DNA of 64,000 bases, taken from NCBI RefSeq assembly GCF_018137945.1, contig NZ_CP073089.1, positions 3,658,001 through 3,722,000 on the forward strand, read 5' to 3'. A program made the position numbers and the translations under genes. The notes under the pieces are model-generated. The model did not search any database. It was not told where the DNA came from and saw nothing but the letters and a program-made list of their open reading frames with translations. How positions within the stretch are numbered: position 1 is the first letter of the stretch; the number at the start of each line of letters is the position of its first letter. Of this stretch, positions 26,174-37,573 are shown one piece after another. The DNA comes from Brevibacterium sp. W7.2. GTDB taxonomy: Bacteria > Actinomycetota > Actinomycetes > Actinomycetales > Brevibacteriaceae.

Positions 26174-28855
<2,682 letters not shown>

Positions 28856-30253
28856 CTAGGCGTCGATGACGAGATCGGTCGTCGCCGTCGAGCAGCAGGG
28901 AAGGAACTTCCCCGCGTCGATCTCGCGGGCTCGGATGCCGCCCTGGTGGTTCATGTCGACCTCCCCGTCGAGCTTGACGACCTTGCACGAACCGCACATG
29001 CCCTCCTGGCAGTTCGCTCCGATCCGCACCCCGGCCCGCCGTGCGGCCTCGAGGATGTTGGCCTCCGGGGCGATGCGGACATTCACCCCGGTGCGGAGGA
29101 AGGCCATGGTGAGTTCGCCTTCTCCCACGGTAGCGAAGCTGTCCGGGTCCGCGGGTCTCGTTTCGCCATCATCTGCACTGTCGGGGGTGGTCTCGACGTC
29201 GGCGGGCACGGCCTCGAGGGGCACGCCGCCGGTCTCGACTGCGCCCTCGGTGTCGTACTCGGGTTCGTAGAGGTCGAACGCCGCAGGCTGCTGCTCCCAG
29301 TACTCCTCGGTCGACGAGGCGATCTCCCCGGCGATCTCTCCGGCCAGCGCCACCTCCTCGGCGTATTCGAGGCGGGTCGCCCGGTCACCGGAGAAGAACT
29401 CCATGAAGACCGAGGTGTCGTCGACGCCGACCCGGCTCAGGCACTCCGTGGCCGTGTTGAGGTAGCCCTCCGGTCCGCACGCGAAGACCTGGCGGCCGTT
29501 GGCGTCGGGGACGACCTCGTCGAGGAGCTCGGCCGAGAGCCGACCGGTCCGTCCCGTCCACGCCTCCGCCGACGCCGACTGCGCCCGATCGCCGAGGCAG
29601 TAGACGACCTGGATCCGGAAGTCGGCCTTCTCGAGGAAGTCGAGCTCGTCGGTGAAGGCGAAGCGGTCGGGCTCCGACCCGTGGTAGAGGAGGATGACGT
29701 CGGCCTGCCCGGGCAGCGAGTGGATCGTGCGGATCATCGACATCAGCGGGGTGATCCCGGCCCCGGCCGCGAGCAGCAGGTAGCGGGCCCGCCGGTCCCA
29801 GTCGGCGAGGTGGAAGGCGCCGACGGGACCGAGCATCTCGAGCACCGTGCCCGGCCTGATCGACTCGTGCGCCCACGGTGAGACGAGTCCGTTGTCATCG
29901 CGTTTGATCGTCACGGAGAACGTCCACGGTTCGGTGGGCGCCGAGGACAGGGAGTAGCTGCGGGACTCCGGCTCCGCCTCGGCGCCGTAGATGGGGAAGT
30001 CGATGTTGACGTACTGTCCCGACCGGAACGCCAGCGGTGCGCCGTCGGTGCGGCGGAAGACGAACGTCATCATGTCCCCGGCCTCGGGGATCGTCTCGAC
30101 GCATTCGGCGGTGAACTCCTGCGGATGCCACGGTCCGAGCGCGGTGGCGGCACCGGCCGGGCCCGCGGTCGAGCCGAGGACCCGGTTCCACGGCATCTCG
30201 AGGCCGCGGATCCGCTGCGCGAGCGGGATGGTCGGGTCGGCGAGCGACCTCAT
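28856..30253 (-). CDS. gbcB: Glycine betaine demethylase reductase subunit GbcB
   Basis: 465-residue flavin/[2Fe-2S] reductase that feeds electrons to the Rieske component. An FAD/NAD domain of ferredoxin-reductase type occupies about 45-300 (RSYSLSSAPTE, LLLAAGAGITPLMSMIRT, VFACGPEGYL), and a plant-type ferredoxin domain the C-terminus with Cys 415, 420, 423 and 453. Between them lies an unusually long acidic linker (about 305-370, rich in Glu, Asp, Pro). Its ATG overlaps the gbcA stop (ATGA). Position between the oxygenase and dimethylglycine oxidase supports the assignment. Confidence 0.87.
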   Translation of the reverse strand: MRSLADPTIPLAQRIRGLEMPWNRVLGSTAGPAGAATALGPWHPQEFTAECVETIPEAGDMMTFVFRRTDGAPLAFRSGQYVNIDFPIYGAEAEPESRSYSLSSAPTEPWTFSVTIKRDDNGLVSPWAHESIRPGTVLEMLGPVGAFHLADWDRRARYLLLAAGAGITPLMSMIRTIHSLPGQADVILLYHGSEPDRFAFTDELDFLEKADFRIQVVYCLGDRAQSASAEAWTGRTGRLSAELLDEVVPDANGRQVFACGPEGYLNTATECLSRVGVDDTSVFMEFFSGDRATRLEYAEEVALAGEIAGEIASSTEEYWEQQPAAFDLYEPEYDTEGAVETGGVPLEAVPADVETTPDSADDGETRPADPDSFATVGEGELTMAFLRTGVNVRIAPEANILEAARRAGVRIGANCQEGMCGSCKVVKLDGEVDMNHQGGIRAREIDAGKFLPCCSTATTDLVIDA

Positions 30254-31548
30254 TCCACGTGCTCCCGCATCCGGCCGACGTACCAGTTGATGAAGGCCTC
30301 GACCTGGTACTCGCTCTTCATGTACGGGCCCTGCTCGTACATCGGGCTGGCCGCGCCCTGCTGGCAGAGCTCGACGAACGCCTTGTCCTGGAGGTTCGTC
30401 TGCTTCCACGTGTGGGTGAGCGTCTCGAGGTCGTAGTCGACGCCCTCGACCGCGTCATCGGCGACGAGCCACGTCGTGCGCACGAGCGTCTGGTGGGCGT
30501 TGATGGGGAACGCGGCGAAGGTGATGACATGGTCGCCGAGGAGGTGGAACCAGCTGTTGGGCTGCAGGTGCATCGAGCACCGCCCGAGCCGGAAGTCGGG
30601 CAGATCGCCGAGGAGCTTCTTGACGAGCCGACGCCCGTCGGCGGAGAACGACTCGCCCTCCCCGTCGAGGGACTCCCGGGAGATCCGGATGCCGGCGACC
30701 CGGGTGTCGAGCTCCTCGATGACCTCGTAGGGCAGGCCGTAGCGCCGGCAGCGGTACTCGAGCGAGGCCTGGGCCTGCTGGTTGCGCTCCCACACCTCGT
30801 TCAGGTGCGGGGGCACGGTCTCGTCGCTCAGCCCCCACGTCGGGAAGAGCGAGCACGCGAGCTCGGGGTGGCCGTCGCAGTGGTAGCACTCGCGGTTGTT
30901 CTCCATGACGAGCTTCCAGTTGCCCTCCTCGACGATGTTCTGCTGGTAGGCGACCTTCGTCTTCGCGAGCTCGTGCGGACCGACGTAGGGCGCGAAGAGG
31001 TCGGCCACCTCGGCGAAGTCCTCCGGCGGCTCCTCGGCCAGGCAGAGGAAGACGAGGCCGGCGACGACCTTCGCGTGGGCGCGCTTGAGCGCATAGCAGG
31101 CCTTGTCGAAGGACATCTCCCCCGGCGCCGAGGCGTGGATGAGCTCGCCGTCGGGCGAGTACGTCCACGAGTGGTAACCGCACACGAGGTTGCCCGTCGT
31201 GCCCGAGGACTCGGTGAGGACCCGGGCGCCGCGGTGGCGGCAGACATTGTGGAGGGCGTTGACCCCGCCGTCGTCGGTGCGCAGGACGATGAGCGAGTAC
31301 GGCCCGAGGTCGACGGTGATGTAGTCACCGGGCTCGGGGATCTCGGCGACGCTGCACGCGAAGACCCAGTGCCGGCCGAAGATGCCCTGCATGTCGAGGT
31401 TGAAGAGGTGGTCGTCGGTGTAGAACGGGGCTTCGAGTGAGAAGCCCTGGCGCCTGGTGTCGAGGAGGAGGCGGATCTCATCGAGCCTCTCCTCGCTGAT
31501 CCCCGCGGGGAATCCCTTCTTCGTCGGTGCCAGGTTGGTAGCGGTCAA
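30250..31548 (-). CDS. gbcA: Glycine betaine demethylase oxygenase subunit GbcA (Rieske)
   Basis: 432-residue Rieske non-heme iron oxygenase. The [2Fe-2S] ligands are C103/H105 in CRHRG and C123/H126 in CGYHSW (C-x-H-x17-C-x2-H). The mononuclear iron site follows in NNRECYHCDGHPEL. With GbcB it would demethylate glycine betaine to dimethylglycine, releasing formaldehyde. The ATG at 31548 has AGGGAG upstream. First gene of gbcA-gbcB-dimethylglycine oxidase, divergent from a LysR gene that probably controls it. Carnitine or stachydrine demethylases are alternatives of the same family. Confidence 0.87.
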   Translation of the reverse strand: MTATNLAPTKKGFPAGISEERLDEIRLLLDTRRQGFSLEAPFYTDDHLFNLDMQGIFGRHWVFACSVAEIPEPGDYITVDLGPYSLIVLRTDDGGVNALHNVCRHRGARVLTESSGTTGNLVCGYHSWTYSPDGELIHASAPGEMSFDKACYALKRAHAKVVAGLVFLCLAEEPPEDFAEVADLFAPYVGPHELAKTKVAYQQNIVEEGNWKLVMENNRECYHCDGHPELACSLFPTWGLSDETVPPHLNEVWERNQQAQASLEYRCRRYGLPYEVIEELDTRVAGIRISRESLDGEGESFSADGRRLVKKLLGDLPDFRLGRCSMHLQPNSWFHLLGDHVITFAAFPINAHQTLVRTTWLVADDAVEGVDYDLETLTHTWKQTNLQDKAFVELCQQGAASPMYEQGPYMKSEYQVEAFINWYVGRMREHVE

Positions 31549-31702
31549 TTCCGATCTCCCTTGATGCGCTCATGAAGGCGAGCGGCCCCTCGGGCGTGGC
31601 CGACCCATCGCCCAGCCCCGCCGCCTCGCTGATGTCACGATAGACCGGGCGAACACTGCGGGAAAAGCGCGAGATTCTGGAGATCAACGTGCGGAATCGG
31701 TG

Positions 31703-31708
31703 CATAAT
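31703..31708 (+). promoter_or_regulatory. -10 box (CATAAT) of leaderless lysR transcript
   Basis: TGCATAAT, an extended -10, ends 6 bases before the ATG at 31715, with no ribosome binding site between. It lies in the 166-bp gap shared with gbcA. Confidence 0.45.
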
Positions 31709-31714
31709 GTCAGC

Positions 31715-32647
31715 ATGCTTGATCCGCGTCTCATCACGCTGCGGACGTTCGCCGAAGCGGGCACGATCGCGGCCACCGCAGAGCTCACCGGATACTCCCC
31801 CTCGGCGGTGTCCGCGCAGCTGCGCGACCTCCAGAATGCGCTGGGAATGACGCTTCTCACCAAGGACGGGCGCGGCCTGCGCCTGACGGCCACGGGCCGC
31901 TATCTCGTCCGCCGGTCCGACCGGCTGATCTCCGTGTGGGAGGAGATCCGCGCCTCCTCGTTCACCGCCGGTGACCAGGCGCCTTCCCATTTCGGAATCG
32001 GCGGGTTCTCGACCGCCTCGGCGAATCTCCTCGCCCCGCTCGCGGCCAACCTGCGCACCACCCATCCGGAGGTCAGGGTCCACGTCATCGAGGCGAGTCC
32101 GAGCCGCTGCTTCGACCTCCTCGTCGCCGAGCGCATCGACCTCGCCGTCGTCGTCTCCCCGCGCGGGGACACTCGGGCGGAGAACGACGCGCGGTTCGAG
32201 AAGGTCGACCTCCTCGACGATCCGCTCGATGTCATGGTGCCCTCCGACCACCCGGTCGCCGGCCTCGACGCGGTCGATCTCTCGGACCTCGCCGGCGAGG
32301 ACTGGATCACCGCGGTGCCCGGCTCGCCCTACCACGCGCTCTTCATCGCCGCGTTCACCGCGGCCGGGCTGACGCCGACGATCGCGCACGAGTCCGTCGA
32401 GTGGGAGACCTCGGCCGCGCTCGTCGGCGCCGGCATCGGGGTCAGCCTCGTCCCCCGGCTCGCGAACCTCTCCGGTGAGGACAACGTCAGGCGCGTGCGG
32501 CTGACCGGCACGGCCCGGCTCTCGCGGAGGATCATCGCCGCCGTGCGCACCGGCAGCCGCGGCTCGCCGCTCATCCGCGAATCCCTCCGCCACCTGCGCG
32601 CGACGTCCCAGCGGATCCTCGCCACCCGCCTCGGCGAATCCGACTGA
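31715..32647 (+). CDS. LysR-family transcriptional regulator
   Basis: 310-residue LysR regulator. The helix-turn-helix is RLITLRTFAEAGTIAATAEL then GYSPSAVSAQLRDLQNALG; the C-terminal inducer-binding domain runs from about residue 90 to 295. It is divergent from gbcA, so it is the likely regulator of betaine demethylation. ATG at 31715 fits the leaderless promoter; GTG at 31700 lies within the -10 region and is unlikely. Confidence 0.87.
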   Translation: MLDPRLITLRTFAEAGTIAATAELTGYSPSAVSAQLRDLQNALGMTLLTKDGRGLRLTATGRYLVRRSDRLISVWEEIRASSFTAGDQAPSHFGIGGFSTASANLLAPLAANLRTTHPEVRVHVIEASPSRCFDLLVAERIDLAVVVSPRGDTRAENDARFEKVDLLDDPLDVMVPSDHPVAGLDAVDLSDLAGEDWITAVPGSPYHALFIAAFTAAGLTPTIAHESVEWETSAALVGAGIGVSLVPRLANLSGEDNVRRVRLTGTARLSRRIIAAVRTGSRGSPLIRESLRHLRATSQRILATRLGESD

Positions 32648-32780
32648 GAGCGCGGGGGTGTGGGCGGTTGCGTGGGACGGCTGGCTGCGCGGAGGCCGGT
32701 CCAGCCCGCAACGATTGCGCGCAGTGCGACCCCGTGCGAGGAGGCGAGCGCAGCCTTCCTCCGGCCCCACACCGACGCCC

Positions 32781-32873
32781 TGAACCGACAAATACGCCGT
32801 CACCTGCCGCCCGCTGACGCTTCGACGCGGTGAACCGACAAATACGCCGTTAGCGCAGGGCGTATCTGTCGGT
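32781..32873. repeat. 20-bp direct repeat and imperfect hairpin
   Basis: TGAACCGACAAATACGCCGT occurs at 32781-32800 and 32831-32850 (50-bp period). The second copy pairs with 32859-32873 (GGCGTATCTGTCGGT) to form a 15-bp stem with one mismatch and a 10-base loop. The surrounding gap (32648-33170, 523 bp) also has TTGACA at 33046-33051 and two CTGATA repeats just before the dehydrogenase gene, probably its promoter region. Confidence 0.65.
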
Positions 32874-33170
32874 CGAGGGCGTCAAAGGAATACCTGGCCG
32901 ATGACGCACCGGCCGACCCCACGCGCCGAGGCGGCCGACCGTCGCCGCGACCGCCAAGTCAGGTTGCCGGGCAGGGTGCGCCGCGCCGCGCGTCGCGGCG
33001 ACTCGGCGAGGTCCTGGGAGGAGTCGCACAGTCCGAACTGGGGTATTGACACGGACGGAGACGCCCGGCAAGACTGACAGCACGTCTGATACAAGACTGA
33101 TATTTCAGGAGGCCGATCGGTTCTCCCGCCGATCACGTCCTCACCATCAGCTCCGAACGGAGGCTCAAGG

Positions 33171-34385
33171 ATGAGCAACAGGGCAATCAGCTACGCAGGT
33201 CCCGGCAAGGTCGAGGTCATCGACACCGAGTACCCGGAATTCGTCCTCAAGGACGGCCCCGGCGTCAATCCCGCCAACGTCGGCCGGAAGGTCGACCACG
33301 GCGTCATCCTCAAGACCGTCGCCACGAACATCTGCGGCTCCGACCAGCACATGGTCCGGGGCCGCACGACTGCTCCCGAAGGCCTCGTCCTCGGGCACGA
33401 GATCACCGGTGAGGTCGTCGAGGTCGGCCGGGACGTCGAGTTCGTCAAGGTCGGCGACCTCGTCTCGGTGCCGTTCAACATCTCGTGCGGCCGCTGTCGC
33501 AACTGCAAGGAGGGCAAGACGGGCATCTGCCTCAACGTCAACCCCGATCGTCCCGGTTCGGCCTACGGCTACGTCGACATGGGCGGCTGGGTCGGCGGAC
33601 AGGCCGAATACGTCCTCGTCCCCTACGCGGACTGGAACGTCCTGAAGTTCCCGGACAAAGAGCAGGCGATGGAGAAGATCCTCGACCTCACGATGCTCTC
33701 GGACATCTTCCCCACCGGATTCCACGGCGCCGTCGGGGCGGGAGTGCAGGTCGGCTCGACCGTCTACGTCGCAGGCGCCGGTCCCGTCGGTCTCGCGGCG
33801 GCCACCTCGGCGCTGCTCCTCGGTGCCGCCGTCGTCATCGTCGGCGACCTCAACGAGGACCGTCTGGCGCAGGCGCGGAGCTTCGGCTGCGAGACGGTCG
33901 ACGTCTCGAAGGGCGACCCGAAGGACCAGATCGAGCAGATCCTCGGCACCCCTGAGGTCGACTGCGGCATCGACGCCGTCGGCTTCGAGGCCCGCGGACA
34001 CGGCAAGGACGCGGGGCACGAAGCACCCGCGACCGTGCTCAACTCGCTCATGGACATCACGCGGGCCGGCGGCAGCCTCGGCATCCCCGGGCTCTACGTC
34101 ACCGGTGATCCGGGGGCCGTCGACGAGGCGGCCAAGGAGGGCTCGCTGTCGATGCGCTTCGGCCTCGGGTTCGCGAAGTCGCACGTCTTCGTCACCGGCC
34201 AGTGCCCGGTGATGAAGTACAACCGGGGCCTCATGCAGGCGATCCTCCACGACAAGGTCTCGATCGCGAAGAACGTCAACGCCACGGCGATCTCGCTCGA
34301 GGACGCCCCACAGGGCTACGCCGACTTCGACTCGGGCGTCGCGAAGAAGTTCGTCCTCGACCCCCACGGCCTCATCAGCGCGTGA
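33171..34385 (+). CDS. fdhA: Formaldehyde dehydrogenase, glutathione-independent
   Basis: 404-residue zinc dehydrogenase closely resembling glutathione-independent formaldehyde dehydrogenase. The catalytic zinc ligands are Cys-55 (NICGSDQH) and His-76 (GHEITG), the structural zinc loop is CGRCRNCKEGKTGIC, and the characteristic long insertion GSAYGYVDMGGWVGGQAEYV is present. It oxidises formaldehyde to formate with NAD. Placed beside betaine demethylation genes, it would remove the formaldehyde they release. GGAGG upstream supports the ATG. Followed by a small terminator and a long hairpin. Confidence 0.9.
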   Translation: MSNRAISYAGPGKVEVIDTEYPEFVLKDGPGVNPANVGRKVDHGVILKTVATNICGSDQHMVRGRTTAPEGLVLGHEITGEVVEVGRDVEFVKVGDLVSVPFNISCGRCRNCKEGKTGICLNVNPDRPGSAYGYVDMGGWVGGQAEYVLVPYADWNVLKFPDKEQAMEKILDLTMLSDIFPTGFHGAVGAGVQVGSTVYVAGAGPVGLAAATSALLLGAAVVIVGDLNEDRLAQARSFGCETVDVSKGDPKDQIEQILGTPEVDCGIDAVGFEARGHGKDAGHEAPATVLNSLMDITRAGGSLGIPGLYVTGDPGAVDEAAKEGSLSMRFGLGFAKSHVFVTGQCPVMKYNRGLMQAILHDKVSIAKNVNATAISLEDAPQGYADFDSGVAKKFVLDPHGLISA

Positions 34386-34393
34386 CGGGCTGA

Positions 34394-34420
34394 GGCCGCA
34401 GTCGCGGGTGGGCTGCGGCC
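34394..34420 (+). terminator. Hairpin terminator after fdhA
   Basis: GGCCGCAG at 34394-34401 pairs with CTGCGGCC at 34413-34420 over an 11-base loop, 8 bases past the fdhA stop. Confidence 0.5.
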
Positions 34421-34482
34421 CTTGGTCAGAAGGGCTGCGGGTCGGCAGGGCTGCTGGGCTTCGCACGACCGAGCACGTCCCC

Positions 34483-34532
34483 GAGGTGGATCCCGCTCGA
34501 TTCCGGAGCAGAAATCGAGCGGGATCCACCTC
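34483..34532. repeat. Dispersed palindromic repeat, copy 1 (20-bp stem)
   Basis: GAGGTGGATCCCGCTCGATT (34483-34502) is perfectly complementary to 34513-34532 around a 10-base loop, extended by a CCCC/GGGG pair with one bulge. The same arms occur at 58342-58395. Here it lies between the convergent fdhA and LLM genes, in a 282-bp gap with no gene. Confidence 0.8.
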
Positions 34533-34667
34533 CGGGGCACGCCGCACCTGAGCTCACTCCGCGCGCGGGCTCACGCCGAGCACAGACGTACCCGAGCGCC
34601 CGGGAGCCGGGGCACGTCGCAGCGACACGCATCAACCTGCACCGCGCACCCGCCCCGACAGCCCCGA

Positions 34668-35714
34668 TCACCTGAAGTTCGGCACGACCTCGTCGATGAA
34701 GAGCTGCAGCGACGCCTTCTTCTCCTCGTGGCTGAGCGCATTGTCCGACCAGAAGCTGTACTCGTCGTAGCCGAGGTCCGCGTAGTGCCTGATCCGCTCG
34801 GTCACCTCGGCGGGGGTGCCGATCATCGCCGACCGGTGGAGGGACTCGAGTTCGAACTCGGGACGGTCGGCGAAGCGCTCCTCGGGGGTCGGGTCGAGGA
34901 AGCCGTCGACGGGGTCCTTCTTCCCGAACGCCCACGCGGAGAACGTCCGGTAGTACTTGTTGATGCCGGCAGCCCCGACCTTCCAGCCCTCCGGGTCCTC
35001 GGGCGAGTGGAGGTAGGTGTGGCGCAGCACCATGATCTCCGGGCGCTTCTCGACCTCGGGGTGGGCGGCGAGCGCCGTCTCGAACTTGTTCATGAGGTCC
35101 TCGACCTCGCGGTCGTCCTTCATCAGCGGTGTGACCTGGACGTTGCAGCCGTTGGCGACGGCGAAGTCGTGGGTCTCGGGGCTGCGGGCGGCGAGCCAGA
35201 TCGGCGGCGTCGGCTGCTGCACCGGCTTGGGCACCGCCGTCGAGACGGGGAACTGCCAGTGCTCGCCGTCGTGGGCGTAGTCGCCCTGGAGAAGGGCGCG
35301 CATCGCGGGCACGAGTTCGCGCAGGTACTCACCGCCGTCGGCCGCGGGCATGCCGCCGGCCATCCGATCGAACTCGAACTGGTAGGCGCCGCGGGCGATG
35401 CCGACCTCGGCGCGCCCACCGCTGATGACGTCGAGGAGCGCGACCTCGCCGGCGGCGCGCAGCGGGTGCCAGAACGGGGCGATGATCGTGCCCGACCCCA
35501 GCCGGATCGTCGAGGTCTGCGCGGCGAGCGCGGCGAGCTGCGGCATCGGGCTCGGTGAGGAGACGTACTCCATCGAGTGGTGTTCGCCGATCCACACCGT
35601 GCCGAAGCCTCCGGCCTCGGCGATCTTGACGAGTTCGACGAGGTTGGCCCAGTGCTGTTCGGGGCTGATCGAGTCGTCCCAGCGTTCCATGTGGAGGAAG
35701 AGCGAGAAGCGCAT
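34668..35714 (-). CDS. LLM-class flavin-dependent monooxygenase
   Basis: 348-residue TIM-barrel protein of the bacterial luciferase-like group, which uses reduced FMN from a partner reductase. Landmarks are VWIGEHHSMEYVSSPSPM near residue 45, TSTIRLGSGTIIAPFWHPLR near 70, and GRAEVGIARGAYQFEF near 100. It has AAAGGACC before the ATG at 35714 and lies 176 bases after the tautomerase, as the last gene of the GntR operon. The flavin reductase at 40407 is its likely partner. Substrate unknown; ring or N-heterocycle oxygenation is a hypothesis. Confidence 0.85.
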   Translation of the reverse strand: MRFSLFLHMERWDDSISPEQHWANLVELVKIAEAGGFGTVWIGEHHSMEYVSSPSPMPQLAALAAQTSTIRLGSGTIIAPFWHPLRAAGEVALLDVISGGRAEVGIARGAYQFEFDRMAGGMPAADGGEYLRELVPAMRALLQGDYAHDGEHWQFPVSTAVPKPVQQPTPPIWLAARSPETHDFAVANGCNVQVTPLMKDDREVEDLMNKFETALAAHPEVEKRPEIMVLRHTYLHSPEDPEGWKVGAAGINKYYRTFSAWAFGKKDPVDGFLDPTPEERFADRPEFELESLHRSAMIGTPAEVTERIRHYADLGYDEYSFWSDNALSHEEKKASLQLFIDEVVPNFR

Positions 35715-35890
35715 CGTTGGTCCTTTCCATCCGCAGGCGGCGCCTGGCGGATCTCTGCTCGTGAGGTGAGCGGGGTGCTGTCGTTGTGGTCGGTTCGCCG
35801 AGGTGGTGGAGGGTTCAGCGGGGTGGTGTGGTCGTGGTGATGAGTTCGCCGAGGCGGCCGCCGGAGGCCCGTCCCACCGCTGTCAGCAGG

Positions 35891-36088
35891 TCAGGCGGAG
35901 GCTTCGCGTTCGGCGATCGTCGTGTTCGACCGCGACCAGAGCTCCTTGTCGACTTCGCGCACGATCACCGTGATGTTCTCGTCCGCAGCACCTGTGGTGT
36001 GGGCGGCGACGTCGTGGACGCCGGCGATGAGGGCGCGCAGCTGCTCGGGCGTGCGGCCCCGGCCGATCGAGATGTCGATGAGCGGCAT
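35891..36088 (-). CDS. 4-oxalocrotonate tautomerase family protein
   Basis: 65-residue tautomerase. It starts MPLIDISIGRGRTPEQLRAL, so the catalytic amino-terminal proline is in place once Met is removed, and has the expected ITVIVREVDKELW strand. Members of this family interconvert enol and keto acids in aromatic ring-cleavage pathways. It starts 4 bases after the aldehyde dehydrogenase stop and is followed by a 176-bp gap before the LLM gene that has two TTCGCCGAGG words and no gene. Confidence 0.87.
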   Translation of the reverse strand: MPLIDISIGRGRTPEQLRALIAGVHDVAAHTTGAADENITVIVREVDKELWSRSNTTIAEREASA

Positions 36089-36092
36089 GTCC

Positions 36093-37573
36093 TCACCTCC
36101 CCAGCACGAAGGGATCGGCGACCGGGCCTTCGTCCGTGTTGATCCAGATGCTCTTGAGCCGCGTGTACTCGTGCATCGACTCGATGCCGTGCTCGATGCC
36201 CACCCCGGAGTTCTTGAACCCCTGCCGCGGCGACATCGGCGACATCGCGCGGTACATGTTGATCCAGATCGTGCCGGCCTCGAGCTGCTGGGACATCCGC
36301 ATGCTGCGGGCGAGGTTCTGGGTCCACACCCCGGCGGCGAGCCCGTAGTGGGTGTCGTTGGCGAGTGCGAGGACCTCCTCCTCGGTGTCGAAGGGCATGA
36401 CCGCGGCGACGGGTCCGAAGATCTCCTCCTGGACGACGCGCATGTCGTTCGTCGTGTCCGTGAGCACGGTGGGCTGGAAGAAGTAGCCGGGGAGGTCGAC
36501 GTCGGGCCGGTCCCCGCCGTAGGCGATCCGTCCGCCCTCGGAGACGCGAGGTCGACGTACTCCTTGACCTTGCCGAGCTGCGCTTCGAAGGCGAGCGGCC
36601 CGAGCTCGGTCTCCGGGGCCATCGGGTCGCCGATGACGATGGACGCGGCCCGGGCGGTGACCTTCTCGAGCAACTCGTCGTAGATCCCGCGCTGCGCGAA
36701 CACCCGGGACCCGGCGATGCACGTCTGCCCGGCGGCCGCGAAGATGCCGGCGATGACGCCCATCGCGGCGTTCGAGACGTCGGCGTCGTCGAAGACGATG
36801 TTCGGGCTCTTCCCGCCCAGTTCGAGGGTCGAGCCGATGAACCGTCCCGCCGTCGCCGAGGCGATGGCCGACCCCGTGCGCGTCGATCCGGTGAAGGAGA
36901 TCTTCGCGAGCTTCGGGTTGTCGACGAGCGCCTGCCCCGCCTCGGCGCCGAGGCCGGTGACGACGTTGACGACGCCGGCGGGGAACCCGGCTTCATCGGC
37001 GAGTTCGGCCAGGCGCAGGATCGTGCGCGAGGTGTACTCGCTCGGTTTGATCACCGCGGTGTTCCCGGCCGCCAGTGCCGGTGCGAGCTTCGACAGCGTC
37101 AGCGTCATCGGCGAGTTCCACGGGGTGATGAGCCCGACGACGCCGAGCGCCTCCCGCTGCGTGAAGTTGATGACCTCGGGCGAGTTCGTCGGGATCTGCG
37201 ACCCCTGCACCTTGTCGGCGAGCCCGCCGAAGTAGTAGAGGTACTCGGGCAGCCCGGCGAGCTGGCCGACCATCTCCCGCAGGAGCTTGCCGTTGTCCTG
37301 GCTCTCGAGCCGCGCGAGCTCGTCCGCGTTCTCCGTGATGAGGTCGCCGAACCGCCGCAGCAGGTGCCCCCGCTGGGTCGGTGTCGTCCGGCGCCAGATC
37401 CGTGAGGAGAAGGCCTGCGAGGCGGCGTCGACGGCCCGGTCGACGTCGGCCGCCGTGCCGCGGGCGAATTCGTAGAGGGTCTCGAGCGTCGCCGGGTTCG
37501 TGCTCGTGAGGTAGCCGCCGTCGGCCGGGGCGCTGTGCTCCCCGCCGATGAAGTGGTCGAGTCGCAGCGTCAT
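36093..37573 (-). pseudogene. Aldehyde dehydrogenase with a single-base frameshift
   Basis: NAD(P)-dependent aldehyde dehydrogenase of about 493 residues if read through. The N-terminal frame (from 37573) holds TPWNSP, LELGGKSPNIVFDD and the catalytic cysteine in GQTCIAGS; it breaks after VKEYVDLA at about 36543-36552. The remainder continues in another frame (VSEGGRIAYGG, EEIFGPVAAVMPF, SGVGIEHGIESM) to a normal stop at 36093. The interval is two bases more than a multiple of three, consistent with loss of one base. Both halves are intact otherwise, so a sequencing error or a very recent mutation are both possible. It overlaps the hydrolase stop and is resolved next to the tautomerase. Confidence 0.85.

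Noticed and set aside
32648..33170. The repeats here considered as a CRISPR array
   Set aside because: Only two direct copies with one inverted copy, 50-bp period, and no cas genes; better explained as a palindromic repeat element.
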